Positions 22,940 to 34,989 of a DNA stretch of 64,000 nucleotides are shown here, in pieces; the first letter of the stretch is position 1; the number at the start of each line of letters is the position of its first letter. Below the pieces are notes generated by a model. The model worked only from the letters and a program-made list of their open reading frames with translations, ran no database searches and was not told the DNA's origin. This stretch comes from Ariolimax columbianus. Taxonomy: Eukaryota > Mollusca > Gastropoda > Stylommatophora > Arionidae. The position numbers and the translations under genes are program-made. The stretch spans positions 54,466,814 to 54,530,813 of the forward strand of contig JAVGWX010000008.1 in assembly GCA_036924085.1 (NCBI GenBank), read 5' to 3'.

Positions 22940-23975
22940 AATAAATGTACACTTCTTTTTGTTGTGTAAGAAATGTACACTTCTTTTTGTTGTGTAAGAA
23001 ATGTACACTTCTTTTTGTTGTGTAAGAAATGTACACTTCTTTTTGTTGTGTAACAAATGTACACTTCTTTTTGTTGTGTAAGAAATGCACACTTCTTTTT
23101 GTTGTGTAACAAATGTACACTTCTTTTTGTTTGTTGTGTAACAGATGTACACTTCCTTTTGTTGTGTAACAAATGTACACTTCCTTTTGTTGTGTAACAG
23201 ATATACACTTCATTTTGTTGTGTAACAAATGTACACTTCTTTTTGTTGTGTAACAAATGTACACTTCTTTTTGTTGTGTAACAAATGTACACTTCTTTTT
23301 GTTGTGTAAGAAATGTACACTTCTTTTTGTTGTGTAACAAATGTATACTTCTTTTTGTTTGTTGTGTAACAGATGTACACTTCCTTTTGTTGTGTAACAG
23401 ATGTACACTTCCTTTTGTTGTGTACCAGATGTACACTTCATTTTGTTGTGTAACAAATGTACACTTCTTTTTGTTGTGTAACAAATGTACACTTCTTTTT
23501 GTTTGTTGTGTAACAGATGTACACTTCCTTTTGTTGTGTAACAGATGTACACTTCCTTTTGTTGTGTAACAGATGTACACTTCCTTTTGTTGTGTAATAT
23601 ATGTACACGTCTTTTTGTTTGTTGCGTAACAGATGTACACTTCATTTTGTTCAGTAATATATGTAAACTTCTTTTTGTTGTGTAGCAAATGTACACTTCG
23701 TTTTTTTGTGTAACAAATGTACACTTCTTTTTGTTGTGTAACAAATGTACACTTCCTTTTGTTGTGTAATAGATGTACACTTCCTTTTGTCGTGTAACAG
23801 ATGTACACTTCCTTTTGTTGTGTAACAGATGTACACTTCCCTTTGCCATGTAACAGATATGCACATCTTTTTGTTGTGTAACAGATGTACACTTCCCTTT
23901 GCCATGTAACAGATGTGCATGTCTTTTTGTTTTGTAACAGATGTACACTTCTTTTTGCTGTATAATAAATGCTCA
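22940..23975 (+). repeat. 27-bp minisatellite
   Basis: About 38 units of the pattern aatgtacacttc, tttttgttgtgtaac, with 31-bp variants carrying an extra ttgt. Because 27 is divisible by three the minus strand stays open for 340-380 codons (CYTTKRSVHLLHNKKKCT-type repeats). These frames are not genes. Confidence 0.95.
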
Positions 23976-24015
23976 GATCTGTAATATATTCACAATATAT
24001 TGTATGCAAGAACAA

Positions 24016-24780
24016 ACGATGTAAGCTTCATTTCTCTTCATGTATAGCACACAAATGCTAGGCGACCACTGCCTATGATGCAAGCTTCATTTCTCTTCAT
24101 GTATAGCACAAATGCTAGGTGACCACTGCCTATGATGTAAGCTTCATTTCTCTTCATGTATAGCACAAATGCTAGGTGACCACTGCCTATGATGTAAGCT
24201 TCATTTCTCTTCATGTATAGCACACAAATGCTAGGTGACCACTGCCTATGATGCAAGCTTCATTTCTCTTCATGTATAGCACACAAATGCTAGGCGACCA
24301 CTGCCTATGATGCAAGCTTCATTTCTCTTCATGTATAGCACACAAATGCTAGGCGACCACTGCCTATGATGCAAGCTTCATTTCTCTTCATGTATAGCAC
24401 ACAAATGCTAGGCGACCACTGCCTATGATGCAAGCTTCATTTCTCTTCATGTATAGCACACAAATGCTAGGCGACTACTGCCTACGATGCAAGCTTCATT
24501 TCTCTTCATGTATAGCACACAAATGCTAGGCGATCACTGCCTATGATGCAAGCTTCATTTCTCTTCATGTATAGCACACAAATTCTAGGCGAACACTGCC
24601 TATGATGCAAGCTTCATTTCTCTTCATGTATAGCACACAAATGCTAGGTGACCACTGCCTATGATGCAAGTTTCATTTCTCTTCATGTATAGCACACAAA
24701 TGCTAGGCGAACACTGCCTATGATGCAAGCTTCATTTCTCTTCATGTATAGCACACAAATGCTAGGCGACCACTGCCTAT
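24016..24780 (+). repeat. 59-bp minisatellite, about 13 copies
   Basis: Unit: gatgcaagcttcatttctct, tcatgtatagcacacaaatg, ctaggcgaccactgcctat. Two early units lack a CA (57 bp). Units are more than 95 percent alike by eye. Confidence 0.96.
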
Positions 24781-24909
24781 GTTGGGAAATCATTGCCAGG
24801 AAACTCAGCTGAAATATTGTACACTGCATTTCTCCCCAAATTGGAGGCACCCCAGGCACCATGGAGTGCCCCTGAAGTTCACTAACAGAATTTTAAAAAT
24901 GTATGATAT

Positions 24910-25264
24910 CTTGTTCTTCTTCGTTCGTTCTCAATCTCCCACTACCAAACCCTTAAAGGGTAAGTAGCAGAATGTAGTTCAGAGAACGGAATGCGTTGTG
25001 ATGTAGTTTACAACTTGGCTGCAATATTTGCATCTTTCAGTCCAACACATCCGACTTCAGCAAGCATTTTTTGAGTACCGGGTTAGCATTCCCTCTCCGA
25101 TCACTTCTCCTTAGCCAGTCTGCCCTGCTGCAGCCTGTTATCCAGGATCACCGCGTGGAGGTGTAGAAAGGTCTTGGCAGCTCTGGTTCGCTGGCCCTGA
25201 CGCTAGCAGTCAGCTATGGGTAGCTGACCACTGCAGCTCATGCGTTGCTCAGCATCTTGATCCC
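24910..25264 (-). repeat. Family A SINE, copy 4, full length
   Basis: Flanked by gtatgatat at 24901-24909 and 25265-25273. On the minus strand it starts gggatcaagatgctgagcaa and ends gagaacgaacgaagaagaa. This copy and the one at 59077 define the full length of about 350-360 bp. No internal Pol III boxes were identified with confidence. Confidence 0.92.
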
Positions 25265-25299
25265 GTATGATATGAAATGTACAGTTCTACATTCTATAA

Positions 25300-25830
25300 A
25301 AGCTGAATCATTTTCACACACGTTGTCTCAGGAGGGTGATGAATATCAAATGGTAAGGCAGCATCCCGGACACTGCTGTTCTTGAGAGAGCTGATCGATA
25401 CAATTATGATGCAATTAGAGATTCGTTGGGTAGGTCATGTGCTTTGCATGCCAGACTATTGGTTACTTTTGATTAGAGAATCGTTTGTTGGGGGGGTTTG
25501 CACGGGTCGCAAAAAAAGTGCTTTAAAGACACGCTTAAAACGTCTCTAAAGGTCTTCAGCATAATCCTCGACACATGGGAAGATGCTGCACAAGACCTAT
25601 AAACCTGGTGCACAGCTCTCTGAAAAAAGAGCGGGATTATGCAAGGCATCCAAAAAGGCTGCAGCCGAACAACGGAGAAAAAATAGAAAAGCCAGTGAAC
25701 TTTCACCGTCTCGTGAAGCAAACATTCCATGCCCTCATTGCCCGCGATTATGCAGATTCCATTTCTGACTTGTCAGCCATCTTCGCACCCATCCACAACC
25801 TTGTACTGTTTTTTTCTGTTTCTAAGAATC
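25300..25830 (+). pseudogene. LINE ORF2 3' end with C2H2 zinc finger
   Basis: Plus-strand frames give an RT C-terminus (about 25500-25560: FKDTLKTSLKVFSIILDTWED) and then SREANIPCPHCPRLCRFHF with LVSHLRTHPQP, a C2H2-type finger that ends this LINE class. Stops and shifts occur. Sister fragments are at 60323-61150 (minus) and 32290-32580 (plus). Confidence 0.75.
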
Positions 25831-25879
25831 TACGTCACTGCACTCCGGTCATACCCATAGGTGCTCAGTCTCTCTCATC

Positions 25880-28140
25880 AAATGGCGTAAGGTATGGATG
25901 CTGATGGTCCCTGTAGCTCGCTGGTTGTACATGCTCCTGCGCCGTCCTCTCATGCGCCCAACTCCGCTCAAACCTCGTTTAATGTTGAAACTTTGCAGTC
26001 TGTGGATTGCTGCTTCATCTATTGTGGTGTCCTAATCCAGCAGGCGGTCATTGATTGATTTCAAAATGTCACTTCTATCCATCACCAATGTGCCCATGAT
26101 GGGAGCCCGTGAAGCCAAGATGTCAGCTCTTTCATTGCCCTTAACCCCGGCATGAGCAGGACAGTAGATCCAGGACAGCACCTGGAGGTTTGAGGCCTCA
26201 ACAGCAGCTATCCACTCGTACCTAAGTCATCCCTTCTGTACTTTCTGAAGTACGGCTTGCACGTCTGTCACGATGACTGCCTTTGTTATATAAGTCTCAG
26301 AAATCTATTTCAGTGCTGAGGTCACTGCTTCCGTCCCCATTCTCATACTGGAGGTTGTTGACATGTATGCCCTACTGCGCTCAGCAATGACCTCCCCTCT
26401 CACTCTAGCCGAGAAACCCCAGCCTGATGTCCCACTGCGCACGACTAATCCGTCGGTGTATATGACAGCGTCTCTCCTGGGTGTTCTCAGTTATCAGCTG
26501 ATTTACCTCGTGCTCTGCACTCTCATTGTTCCATTCTCTGCATTCCTTGCCTAAGGTTATGATGACTCTCTGGTACTCTATCATTCTATCACCAGTGTGG
26601 ACACACTCTTCCCCTTTGGCTATCGTCTCAGCTGGAGTGACGTGTCTGATTGTTGCCTCAGTCTGTGCCATCCATGACGACCCTCTCTTGATCCCTTGAT
26701 GTCTGAGATACTACTGTGCAGAGGGTGTCGAGTGTCTATGGTGACACGCATATAGGCTTTGACTTGTGCCAGTTTATGTCTGGATGTCACCGATAACAAT
26801 CCCAACATGTACCGCATCATCACAATCGGGGTATCTCTAGTAAAGCCCAGAACCAGATGCATACCTTTATTCTGGATGCGGTCCAACCTTACACACTGTG
26901 TTCTTGATAATGTGAGAATGCCTAGTCAGTAATCGATGACAGACAATACGACCTTACGAAATAGGATGAACAGGAGGCGTTGTTCCAAGTCGGCAGCAGC
27001 CATGGTCTTGAGTGCTCCTAACCCTCTCTTGCATCTTTGTACGATGTGGTCAACATGGCAGTTATAGGAAAGACTGCGATCAAATGTCACTCCGAGGTAT
27101 TTCAACCTGTCGATGGTGCAACCATCAAAAGTGATGCCCGGGAGTTCAGCCTTTACTATGGAATTATTCAAAGAGCACCACATCAATCAGGCCTTGTTCG
27201 GATTGATCTTGGAGCTTGAGTCGCTGCACCACTGCGAGATTTCTTGCAAGGTTTCCTGGATGTCTTTGACCAACTCTTGCCTGTCTGAGCCAGTCCTGTA
27301 CATTAGGATGTCATCGGCAAATGTCAACGTTCGCCCTGTCCCTGTGGGTTAAATATTGGCCACTTTTACTGTGTAAATGTTGAACAGCACCGGTGAGAGC
27401 GGAGACCCTTGAGGCAGTCCTGGACATATTCGCCTCAGTTCTGATGTCCACGATCCCACGCGTAGCGCAACTGTTCTTTCCATCAGGGCAGCTGATATCC
27501 AACTAACCAGCCACGGGTTTAAACCACACTGCTGCAGACAGGTAATTAAGGTCCCAAAATTGACACGGTTGTATGTGTCTTCCAGGTCGAGTGCCACCGC
27601 GACTGTTTCTTGCTTTGATTGAAACCCATCGTACACATCATACGTGAAAGTTCCAGCGTTAGCCCAGGTCTCCTTCGCTGTTCTATAGCTGCTCAGTGTA
27701 TCGGGTAGAATCTGCTCCCGTTCAAGGTAGGCCATTATTTTCTTGGCCACTATCTTCTCGAGCAATTTGCCATATACATTTTGTATGGTGATTATTCGAT
27801 AGCTGCCGAGAAGCGTGGAGTCCTTACCAGGTTTAGGTAGTGGACACAGATAGCTATGAAGCCAGTCCTCAGGCACATATGCCTTCTCTATAGTGTGGTT
27901 GAACTCCTTCACCATATTTCTTATATCTGTCTCATCCAACTGCTTGATGTGACAATACTGTACTCCATCAGGACCAGGGGCTGTGTTTTTGCTTGTACGT
28001 AGGCTATTTACGACCTCTGCCTCGGTGATAAGGTCTACATAAGCCTCTCCCCTGATGGCTGCATCTAAGATGCCTTTCCGAGTTTCCTGACGGGCATCTC
28101 GGTCGCCATTGTCAGCACCTTCTGGTTGTGAGCCGTGTCA
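25880..28140 (-). pseudogene. LINE ORF2 (RT plus RNase H), second family, broken
   Basis: Minus strand, 5' to 3'. From 27939 to 27349 the RT fingers and palm are open (196 codons), with a VALDLEDTYNRVNF motif for the first catalytic Asp region and GLPQGSPLSPVLFNIY. A FADDILMYRTGSDRQ motif follows near 27310. Next come KYLGVTFDRSLSYNCHV (27100) and an RNase H-like region ending in SWIYCPAHAGVKGNERAD near 26150. Frames change at least four times. The upper edge at 28140 adjoins a tRNA-like ctagtggttaag stretch. It cannot encode a full protein. It differs from the 42-46 kb family at most residues. Confidence 0.88.
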
Positions 28141-28164
28141 CTTAACCACTAGCCCAATGACTTG

Positions 28165-28475
28165 ATTATTTTGTCCATATGCCTAAAAATTAAATAAGTA
28201 TCATGACAAATAAAATGGAGAAATGTATTGAGGCCTTTGAAATGTGGGTATTCAGAAGACTTGGATGAGTTTCTTGGAAAGATAGGAAAACCAATAATGA
28301 GGTTCTGGAACAGCTCCAAGTGGAGCAGATACTTCTGAAGGAAATAAAATGCAGAAAAATAAAATATTTAGGTCATGTCAAGTGCCATGACAGTCTGCTA
28401 AAGGTTATTTTGGAGGGAAGAGTAGAGGGCAAGAGAGTCGAAGGGCGACAAAGGCACATATGCTAACTCATGTTT
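28165..28475 (+). pseudogene. LINE RT C-terminal fragment
   Basis: EKCIEAFEMWVFRRLG, then LEQLQVEQILLKEIKCRKIKYLGHVKCH and GRVEGKRVEGRQRH. This is the usual end of an RTE- or CR1-like ORF2. One in-frame stop. Confidence 0.7.
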
Positions 28476-28589
28476 ATGCTGTTCGTTGTGCGTAATGAAG
28501 GTCTTTCGGTCTTTACGTAGGTTTCGTCTTTGTTCGGTATCTGAACCTACATACATATGTCTATTACACTGGAATGAAAAAAAAATTAA

Positions 28590-29345
28590 GTCCAACGCCA
28601 AAATAAATATCTTCAGCTCTAATGTAAAGTATGTTCTATTGTATTGCTCTGAAACATGGAGAACAACAAAAACCGAAAAGATTTTAATATGGGTGCCTGT
28701 ACAGAACAGAGAGATTGAAATGGTATAAGACCACCAATGTGGAACTGTTGAAAAGAACCAGACAGATATTAGTGAAACATTGTTAATGCCCATTGCGAAG
28801 CGATGATGGCCACAACATCAGACGGTTTTGTCTTAATGTGATGTGCGCTGTATGACGATTATAGTGAGGAAGAATATGTGCTGGTCATCAATCTCACTCT
28901 TATCTTGAGTTACCTTGGATCAGTAGCAAGACTATTGGTCTAGATGACTGGAGGCAACTCGTGATGCAGACACTCTGGTCTGATCAGGGGTCGCTTGAGA
29001 CTTGCGGATTCGATCACCCACTGTTTCCATTCATTAATGTGAGAGGCTAGTGCCTTAACCTCTTGACTACAGCGACCCACATTAGTGGAACATGACGTGA
29101 GGAGAAGGCACTGGCTTTGGATAGGATATATATTATGGATAAAAGCTGATAGCATTACAAGACAGTCTATATTCTTAAATCCCCAAAACAAGAGAAGTAG
29201 AGGAAAACCAAAAAACAAACAAGGAGAAGAGAGTTCGAGAAAACAAAGGAACTATACGGACATAGCTGGAAAGGATGCCCATGACAGGAGGACTTGGCAT
29301 GTATGTGTTGAAGACCTGTGCTCCACAGGGGGCTGATTGATTGAT
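28590..29345 (+). pseudogene. LINE RT C-terminal fragment, interrupted
   Basis: Starts SSNVKYVLLYCSETWRTTKT (28610). It continues after a break at 29086 as RRRHWLWIGYILWIKAD and RSRGKPKNKQGEESSRK, ending HVCVEDLCSTGG at 29336. The middle (28926-29085) holds a tRNA-like repeat on the other strand. It is followed by a short (GATT)n tail. Confidence 0.65.
28926..29085 (-). repeat. tRNA-derived SINE head (Leu/Ser-like)
   Basis: On the minus strand gtcgctgtagtcaagaggtt with aaggcactagcctctc looks like a class II tRNA 5' half, and gtgatcgaatccgc is a B-box. It sits inside LINE debris. No recognisable tail. Not a working tRNA gene because the acceptor stem cannot close. Confidence 0.55.
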
Positions 29346-29700
29346 TGATTTCCATTTTTGCCAGACAAATTGGAAAGTACAGGCAGAACCCACTCTGAAC
29401 AGTAGCAAATGTTCTGACTTCTGTGTTATATTATTTTATGCAGGGACATCACTGCACTGGAAGCAGACACATAAGGCTGCCTTTTGCCATGTGTACCATG
29501 TTGGACCAGGGGTTTTACCCATGACATCTCTCAATCTCATTGGTGAATGTCCGAGTGGGTGCTTCAAGCTGTAGGGCCACCAAGATGCCACCTTTGACGA
29601 CCATCTATTGTCCGGCAAATGCACCACATGCTCCATCTATCTGCATTTTATTAAACAATGCAGCAACCCTGATGTCATGGAAGGCAATTTAAGCGATTTA
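29346..29700. other. Intron sequence, nothing recognised
   Basis: Moderate GC, no match to a family I can name. Confidence 0.35.
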
Positions 29701-29704
29701 TTAC

Positions 29705-30030
29705 TGAGTATCCATTTAAGATAGTGCACTAGAGTTAAATCAGGTATTCATTTCAGATGTTCAGACTACAGTATAGCCAGGTATCCATTTCAGGTGGATA
29801 GACTAAAATAGTCTGGTATCCAGTTCAGGTGATACACTAGAGTTAAGTTGGGTATCCATGCCAGGTAGTACACTAGAGTTAAGTCAGGTATCCATTTCAA
29901 TTGGATAGACTAAAGCAAAGTCAGACATCCATTTCGTTTGGTACATTAGCGTTGTCATGTAACTATTTCAGGTGTTCAGACTAAAGTATAGCCAGGTATC
30001 AATTTCAGGTGGGCAGACTGGAGTATGCTA
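29705..30030 (+). repeat. Degenerate tandem repeat (about 45 bp)
   Basis: Repeated words ggtatccatttcaggtgg, gatagactaaa, agtatagcca and cactagagttaagtc recur about seven times with loss of pieces. Confidence 0.75.
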
Positions 30031-30397
30031 GTGGGACACAAACCTGATCCCATTGAGAGACAGATGCTCAGATAATCAGAGAAGAAGACAATCAATAAAC
30101 AATTATTTTCAATGGAAGCTAGACAAATATGGTTTGACAGAAGAATGTTAAGTATTCCATGGACACCTTGCAAGACTAAACGAGGCTGAAGATGTGGTAC
30201 AGTGAATGAGTTGATAGCAGTCAGGCACTCATAGCTGGCTACTTGCATCAGGGTCAGTAAACTATAGCTGACAAGCTAGTATTCCCCCTCAAAGTGGCGG
30301 CCCTGGAAACAGGCTGCACTAGTGTAGTCTAGCTAAGAGAATAAGGATTGCAATGGCAAGACAAATACAGTTCCCAAAAAGTCACCGGATATGGTGG

Positions 30398-30475
30398 ATA
30401 TATATCGCAGCCTCGCTGTAAGCTATGACACAACTTCCTTTTTCAGGACGAACACACACAAGGAAGAAGAATAAA
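30398..30475 (+). repeat. Family A SINE remnant
   Basis: tatcgcagcctcgctgtaag, ctatgacacaact and a GAA-like end match the family A 3' part with deletions. Confidence 0.45.
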
Positions 30476-30639
30476 TAGTATGACTTAAGGAGACAGAGGA
30501 CAACAAAATGTGGTTATGTTAAATAGTTTGGCTTCATGGCATCGCAGGAAGTCAGTAATATAATTGACAATACAGCAATAGGGGTGTGCAGTTGCGGACA
30601 TTAACAATTATCATTTACCTGTCACTCCAATGGCGGAGT

Positions 30640-30900
30640 ACAGGTCCAACAACGCATTTGGTTTAGCCTAACCAGCTTGCAAAGGTGGCTCCATAGCAGA
30701 GACTGCCGTCGGAGATGAGATGTTAGAGCCTCCATTGTACTAAGCTACATGATTGTGAGATGGAGTGGCCAGTTTCCTTCCTTGCTGCCTTTTTTCTTCC
30801 CTGGCCATCATTTTCACCATTATTTACAGCTGGATCGACTGGAGCTGCTGAACTCCATACCTTTGCTAATCACTACGCTAATCAGCAGCTCAAAACTAGT
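30640..30900 (-). repeat. tRNA-derived SINE, family D, copy 2
   Basis: Minus-strand head with A-box gattagcgtagtgattagc. The body has aaggcagcaaggaagg and ctctaacatctcatctccg, then cagtctctgctatggagcc. Matches copies at 6105-6400 and 58368-58620. Confidence 0.75.
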
Positions 30901-30911
30901 TTTAAGGAAAT

Positions 30912-31082
30912 CATGACCTACTGAAGACAGATATGTCGGACCGAAAGGTGCAAATATCGCAGTCAAGCTGTAAACTAGCAACACAACGCATTCCTTTCTC
31001 CGGACTACATCCTGCTTCTTGTAAAACCCTGTTCAGGACTTGGTAACAGGAGATTGAGAATGAATGCAGAAGAAGAAGAAGG
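30912..31082 (+). repeat. Family A SINE, copy 5 (5'-truncated)
   Basis: tactgaagacagatatgtcg, gcaaatatcgcagtcaagct, then ctccggactacatcctgctt and a tail of GAA units at 31066-31080. Confidence 0.85.
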
Positions 31083-31381
31083 AGGGAATCCTGAATCAAA
31101 TACTTGCTGTGCCATTTCAGTAACTACCAGCACAAGCTCCCATCAATGCAAAGATGTAGTCCATGAGGACAACTGCAGCGGTGAACATATATTCCTTCTG
31201 GAGCATAACAAGAAAAATGAATCACTCAAAGGAGCTGAATCATACATGAACACAAATCCAAAATTACTAAAATTCCAGAATGAACAGAGAACATTAAACA
31301 CGACTAAGATCAATTTTAACTTAAATAACAACCCACCAAATACATGTAGTAAAAGGTGCAATCAAGCATGCAATATTTTAC

Positions 31382-31431
31382 CTGCAATCACTGTGTTGAT
31401 GCATTCATAAAGCAAGGACATGGCAGAAGTA
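31382..31431 (-). CDS. AP3D1: AP3D1 exon (50 nt)
   Basis: Last nt of a Ser codon, then TSAMSLLYECINTVIA, plus the first nt of Val. The acceptor is atttcag and the donor is GTAAAATATT. Joins the 34421-34494 and 16758-16807 exons in phase. Confidence 0.96.
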
Positions 31432-31524
31432 CTGAAATGATGAAACAATGATCAAGATCAGTAACAGGATGAGCAAAACATGATATCATGCAGACATATA
31501 ATGTACAGTATATGTATATTTGGA

Positions 31525-31860
31525 TTTCTGGGGTCGGTACAGCCAAGATGGTAAGGTGTTTGCCTCTCAGGAAATGAACGAAAGCGCAAAATGGTGGGGG
31601 TGATTAAATCTTACAAGTTTCATGCATCCCCTGGTTTCAAGGGAAGTGAGACTGGCAAACAGTCCTGTTGGAGATGGATGATAAACTCAGAGGTCCTGCG
31701 TACAAACTGTGTGCGCAAAAGAGCCCTTGGTATTTTAAAATCAAAAAGGTCCGACTGTCAGCCGCTGTCTGGGTAAAAATTCTGAAGGCAATGAAATTCC
31801 TGTTACCAAGAAATGTAATCAAGGATTAATTCAACTCAGCACAACAACAACCAATAACCA
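31525..31860 (+). repeat. Possible tRNA-derived SINE
   Basis: ggtcggtacagccaagatgg and taaggtgtttgcctctc look like a degenerate tRNA A-box region, followed 30-40 nt later by a ggtgggggtgattaaatc B-box-like word. The end carries cagcacaacaacaacc. The call is tentative. Confidence 0.4.
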
Positions 31861-31954
31861 TAATGTTGACTACTGTTTTTATTATACATAAAAGTTGATA
31901 TCTAAAATCAATTGTCCATTCAAAAAGCACTGCAGGGCTCAAACAAATTATCCT

Positions 31955-32175
31955 GTCAGTTAAACAACACAGCGAGAAACAAAATCTATACCTACACATC
32001 AGCAAGACTAAGATAATAAGCACTGAAAAGACAAAAACTGGACCTAAAGTTATCCTAGAGAAGCAAGAACTTACAAATGTAAAATATTTTGAAAATCTCT
32101 GCTCTATTATAAGCAACAAAGGAGATTATCAAAAAGTAAGAAGAAGAATGGCCATGGCCATTGTAGAGGTAAACT
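31955..32175 (+). pseudogene. LINE RT fragment
   Basis: Encodes LYLHISKTKIISTEKTKT, then ELTNVKYFENLCSIISNKGD, the thumb-proximal region of an RT (the usual form is N-KTK-M and Y-YLG). Short and 3' truncated. Confidence 0.6.
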
Positions 32176-32289
32176 AAAATGTCATGATATGATGACTTAC
32201 AAAAATCATTGTGATATATAACAGTAAGGCTTACAAGAATGATGGTAGGTACAATATGGCGAGTGAGTGATCCAAAAGAAATGATACAA

Positions 32290-32580
32290 AGACACTCTAA
32301 AAGTTTCTTTGAATAGTATTCTGCTTGCTCCAAACCGCTTAGCCTGGCACACTGCCATCACACAGGTGCATGCATTGCCGACAGAGAACCATTACTGCGG
32401 CGCAGGAAAGGCGAGCTGCACGAAAGGACAGAATGCAAGACGCCCATTTAATTGCACTGTTCATGTGTGCCCTATGTTTGGTAGAGTTTGCCACGCTCAA
32501 ATTGGACTACAGTCATATGCGGTATCTGAATAATTATGTCTGCCGATGTCGCCATCTTCACATGTGATGGATTACTAACT
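32290..32580 (+). pseudogene. LINE 3' end with degraded C2H2 finger
   Basis: PNRLAWHTAITQVHALPTE and then CPMFGRVCHAQIGLQSY match the C2H2-finger end of the LINE class seen at 25300 and 60323. Two frames are used. Confidence 0.6.
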
Positions 32581-32867
32581 AACTAATAAGGATGATGGTA
32601 TGATATGATGAGCGAACCAAATGACATAATTTGATTATAAGACTTACAGGAATGATTGTGATATGCCATGTTTGTTCACAATGTATCTGACCTTAATTTC
32701 CCCCAGAGGAAACAAATGAAGAATGGGAGGTATCCTCCGGCAGGGAGGTGAAGGTGGACCTTCATGCGCATGCTTTAATTTATTCTCACCCATAGAGAGC
32801 GTCAGTTACTGGCGGTCAGTCTGCGAGTGAGTGTATTGAAAGCCCGTCGATTTTCATTTGCTGTGAA

Positions 32868-33696
32868 ATGACGGAACGACTTGAGCATCGTTGTTGCATT
32901 AAATTTGGAGCTTGACAATACCCAAGTGGAAACCATTTAGAAGATTCAACAGGCTTTCGGTGATGATGCCATGTACATCAGTTGAGTGGCACATCAGTTG
33001 AGAGCGGACCATGTTCCAGCAGGCCCTTGGAGGCCGAAATGACTGGGTCTTTGACCAAGCGCGGACTTCGGTCATGCAGAACTGTCGTGTCACCATCAAA
33101 GAACTTGCGAACAAAGTAAAGATAAGCATTGGTTCAGCACACTCCATTCTTGGTGACAATGTGGCCATGCAGAGAGTGTCTGCAAAGCTACTAGTGATGG
33201 AGCATATGCAACTCTGGAAGTCTGGCAGGACATGCTGGACTGTGCAAACAGCAATCCCGACTTTCTGAACTCCGTGAATGCTGGTGATGAGTCATGGGTT
33301 TATAAGTATGAACCAGAAACCAAAGTGAAGTTATCCAAGTGGAGACATTCATCAACCCCGAAGCCAAAAATGCAAAGCAGGTGTGCAGCGACGTCAAAGT
33401 CATTTACCGTTTTCTTCAACTCCCACGGGGCGGTACATTTTGAATATGCACCACAAGGTCAATACATTACCAAAGAGTACTACCAGGAGGCCATCCTTGG
33501 CCTTCATGATGCTATAAGACACAAACGACTGGACTTGTGGGCATTGAAAACTTGGCAGCTCCATCATGATACGGCACTCGCTTGTTCTTTGGATCAGATT
33601 CAGACTTTCTTGGTCAAACACAACATTCCTCTGGTTTGTCAGGGTCCCTGCTCTCCTGACATAGCTCCTTGCAATTTTTGGCTGTTCCCAACCTAA
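32868..33696 (+). pseudogene. Mariner transposase, frameshifted and truncated by the SINE
   Basis: MTERLEHRCCIKF starts at 32868. A HTH-like part (VTIKELANKVKISIGSAHSI, 33090) follows. The catalytic half, open from 33232, has NAGDESWVYKYEPETKVK with the first Asp, a HHDTALACS variant where the second Asp is expected, and CSPDIAPCNFWLFPT with the third. The second motif is altered from the usual HDNA. The C-terminus continues after the SINE (FQQWQDQWEKCVQS-like, 34135). This is the Mos-like/SETMAR-like branch by motif. Inactive. Confidence 0.85.
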
Positions 33697-33731
33697 AAAT
33701 GCAGCTGAAAGGGACCTGATTTGATTGACGA

Positions 33732-34063
33732 AAAGGGATCAGGATGCTGAGCAGCGCATGAGCTGCAGCGACCCATAGTTGACTACTAGCGTTAGGGCCA
33801 GCAAACCAGAAGAGATGCCAAGACCCTTCTACACCTCCATGCGGTGATTCTGGATAACAGGCTGCAACTGGGCAGACTGCATAAGTAGAAAGGATCAAAC
33901 AGGGAAGGCAATCTGGTACTCAAAAATGCCTGCTGAAGTCGGATGTGTCAGACCGAAAGGTGTAAATATCACAGTCAAGCTGTAAACTATGATTCACTAC
34001 ATTCCGCTACTTGCAAAGACCTTTTCAGGGCTTGGTAGTGGGAGATTGAGAACGAACAAAGAA
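33732..34063 (+). repeat. Family A SINE, copy 6, inside a mariner
   Basis: Flanked by gattgacga at 33723-33731 and 34064-34072. Starts aaagggatcaggatgctgag and ends in gaacgaacaaagaa. The SINE is younger than the mariner. Confidence 0.93.
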
Positions 34064-34420
34064 GATTGACGAGAAGACATGGGGATCACTACGGCCCAGC
34101 TGAACTCCATTTCTAAAGAGGTCTTCCTGACATCCTTCCAACAATGGCAGGACCAATGGGAGAAGTGCGTACAGTCCTAAGGAGAGTTACTCTGAAGGGG
34201 ATTAGAGTTTTCAGCCTTGCAGGTGAGTAACTGTATTGTTCCCAATCCACGGTCCGATACATTTTGAAAAGACCTCATATAACAGTAAGGCTTACAGAAT
34301 AATGGGCATGATTTGGTGAGTGAGTGAACTACATGACTTAATGATAAGACTTACAAGAATGGTTGTGATATATAGCAGTAAAACTTACAAGATTGATGTT
34401 AATATGATAAAGAGACATAC

Positions 34421-34494
34421 CTGTGGATTAAATTAGTCAGGGGCTCAATCAATTTCTTGCCCAATCTTGGCTCCAGGGGTGTCAATGCACTGAA
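34421..34494 (-). CDS. AP3D1: AP3D1 exon (74 nt)
   Basis: Encodes FSALTPLEPRLGKKL and IEPLTNLIH plus AG of a Ser codon. Nearly identical to vertebrate AP-3 delta. The acceptor is cattcag and the donor is GTATGTCTC. Confidence 0.97.
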
Positions 34495-34499
34495 CTGAA

Positions 34500-34985
34500 T
34501 GATCAAAAATTATTTTAGTACTAATTATTTCCATTTCATGAATCAACTTTATTGGTAGATACTTTCTTTCAGAAACAGAAAGATATATATTAGAGACAGG
34601 TAGTGAAGGACAAAGACTCTGTGAATGGTGGATTTCTAATAAAAGGGCAAGAATGCAGATTCAGAACATAAAAATAAAATGAATATTTATATAACATGAC
34701 TTGCTTTATTGGTGCAAAATGTATATTCACTCAAAATTGAACATTAATTTTTTTCCTGAGAATAATTTTCAAAATAATTTTTTTTTTTTTTTAAACAGTA
34801 AAAGCTTGATATTTTGTAGATAAGAAATTTAAATGCAAAAGTCAATCAATGCAATTGTATATAACAAAATAGTAACAGACATGTACAGGTATTTCAACCA
34901 ATAAAAATCTTTATCGAGGACTGGGTAAAATGAAATCAGCACAAAAAGAATAATTAACATACTTGAGTGAAGTAATATGGCAAAT
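34500..34985. other. Intron sequence, AT-rich, nothing recognised
   Basis: Contains a T-run near 34780; otherwise featureless. Confidence 0.4.
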
Positions 34986-34989
34986 GTAG

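Larger units (their letters stand above)
32664..34277 (+). mobile_element. Mariner-like transposon carrying a SINE insertion
   Basis: Flanked by TA (32662-32663, 34278-34279), with diverged inverted ends around ttcacaatgtatctgacc at the left and ggtccgatacattttgaa at the right. Without the 332-bp SINE and one 9-bp duplication it would be about 1.27 kb, a normal mariner size. The transposase is frameshifted. Confidence 0.85.

Noticed and set aside
22879..24015. A 378-codon minus-strand ORF
   Set aside because: Product of the 27-bp minisatellite; every 9 codons repeat.
31054..31410. 118-codon plus-strand ORF
   Set aside because: It starts in a SINE tail and runs antisense over an AP3D1 exon; no recognisable domain.
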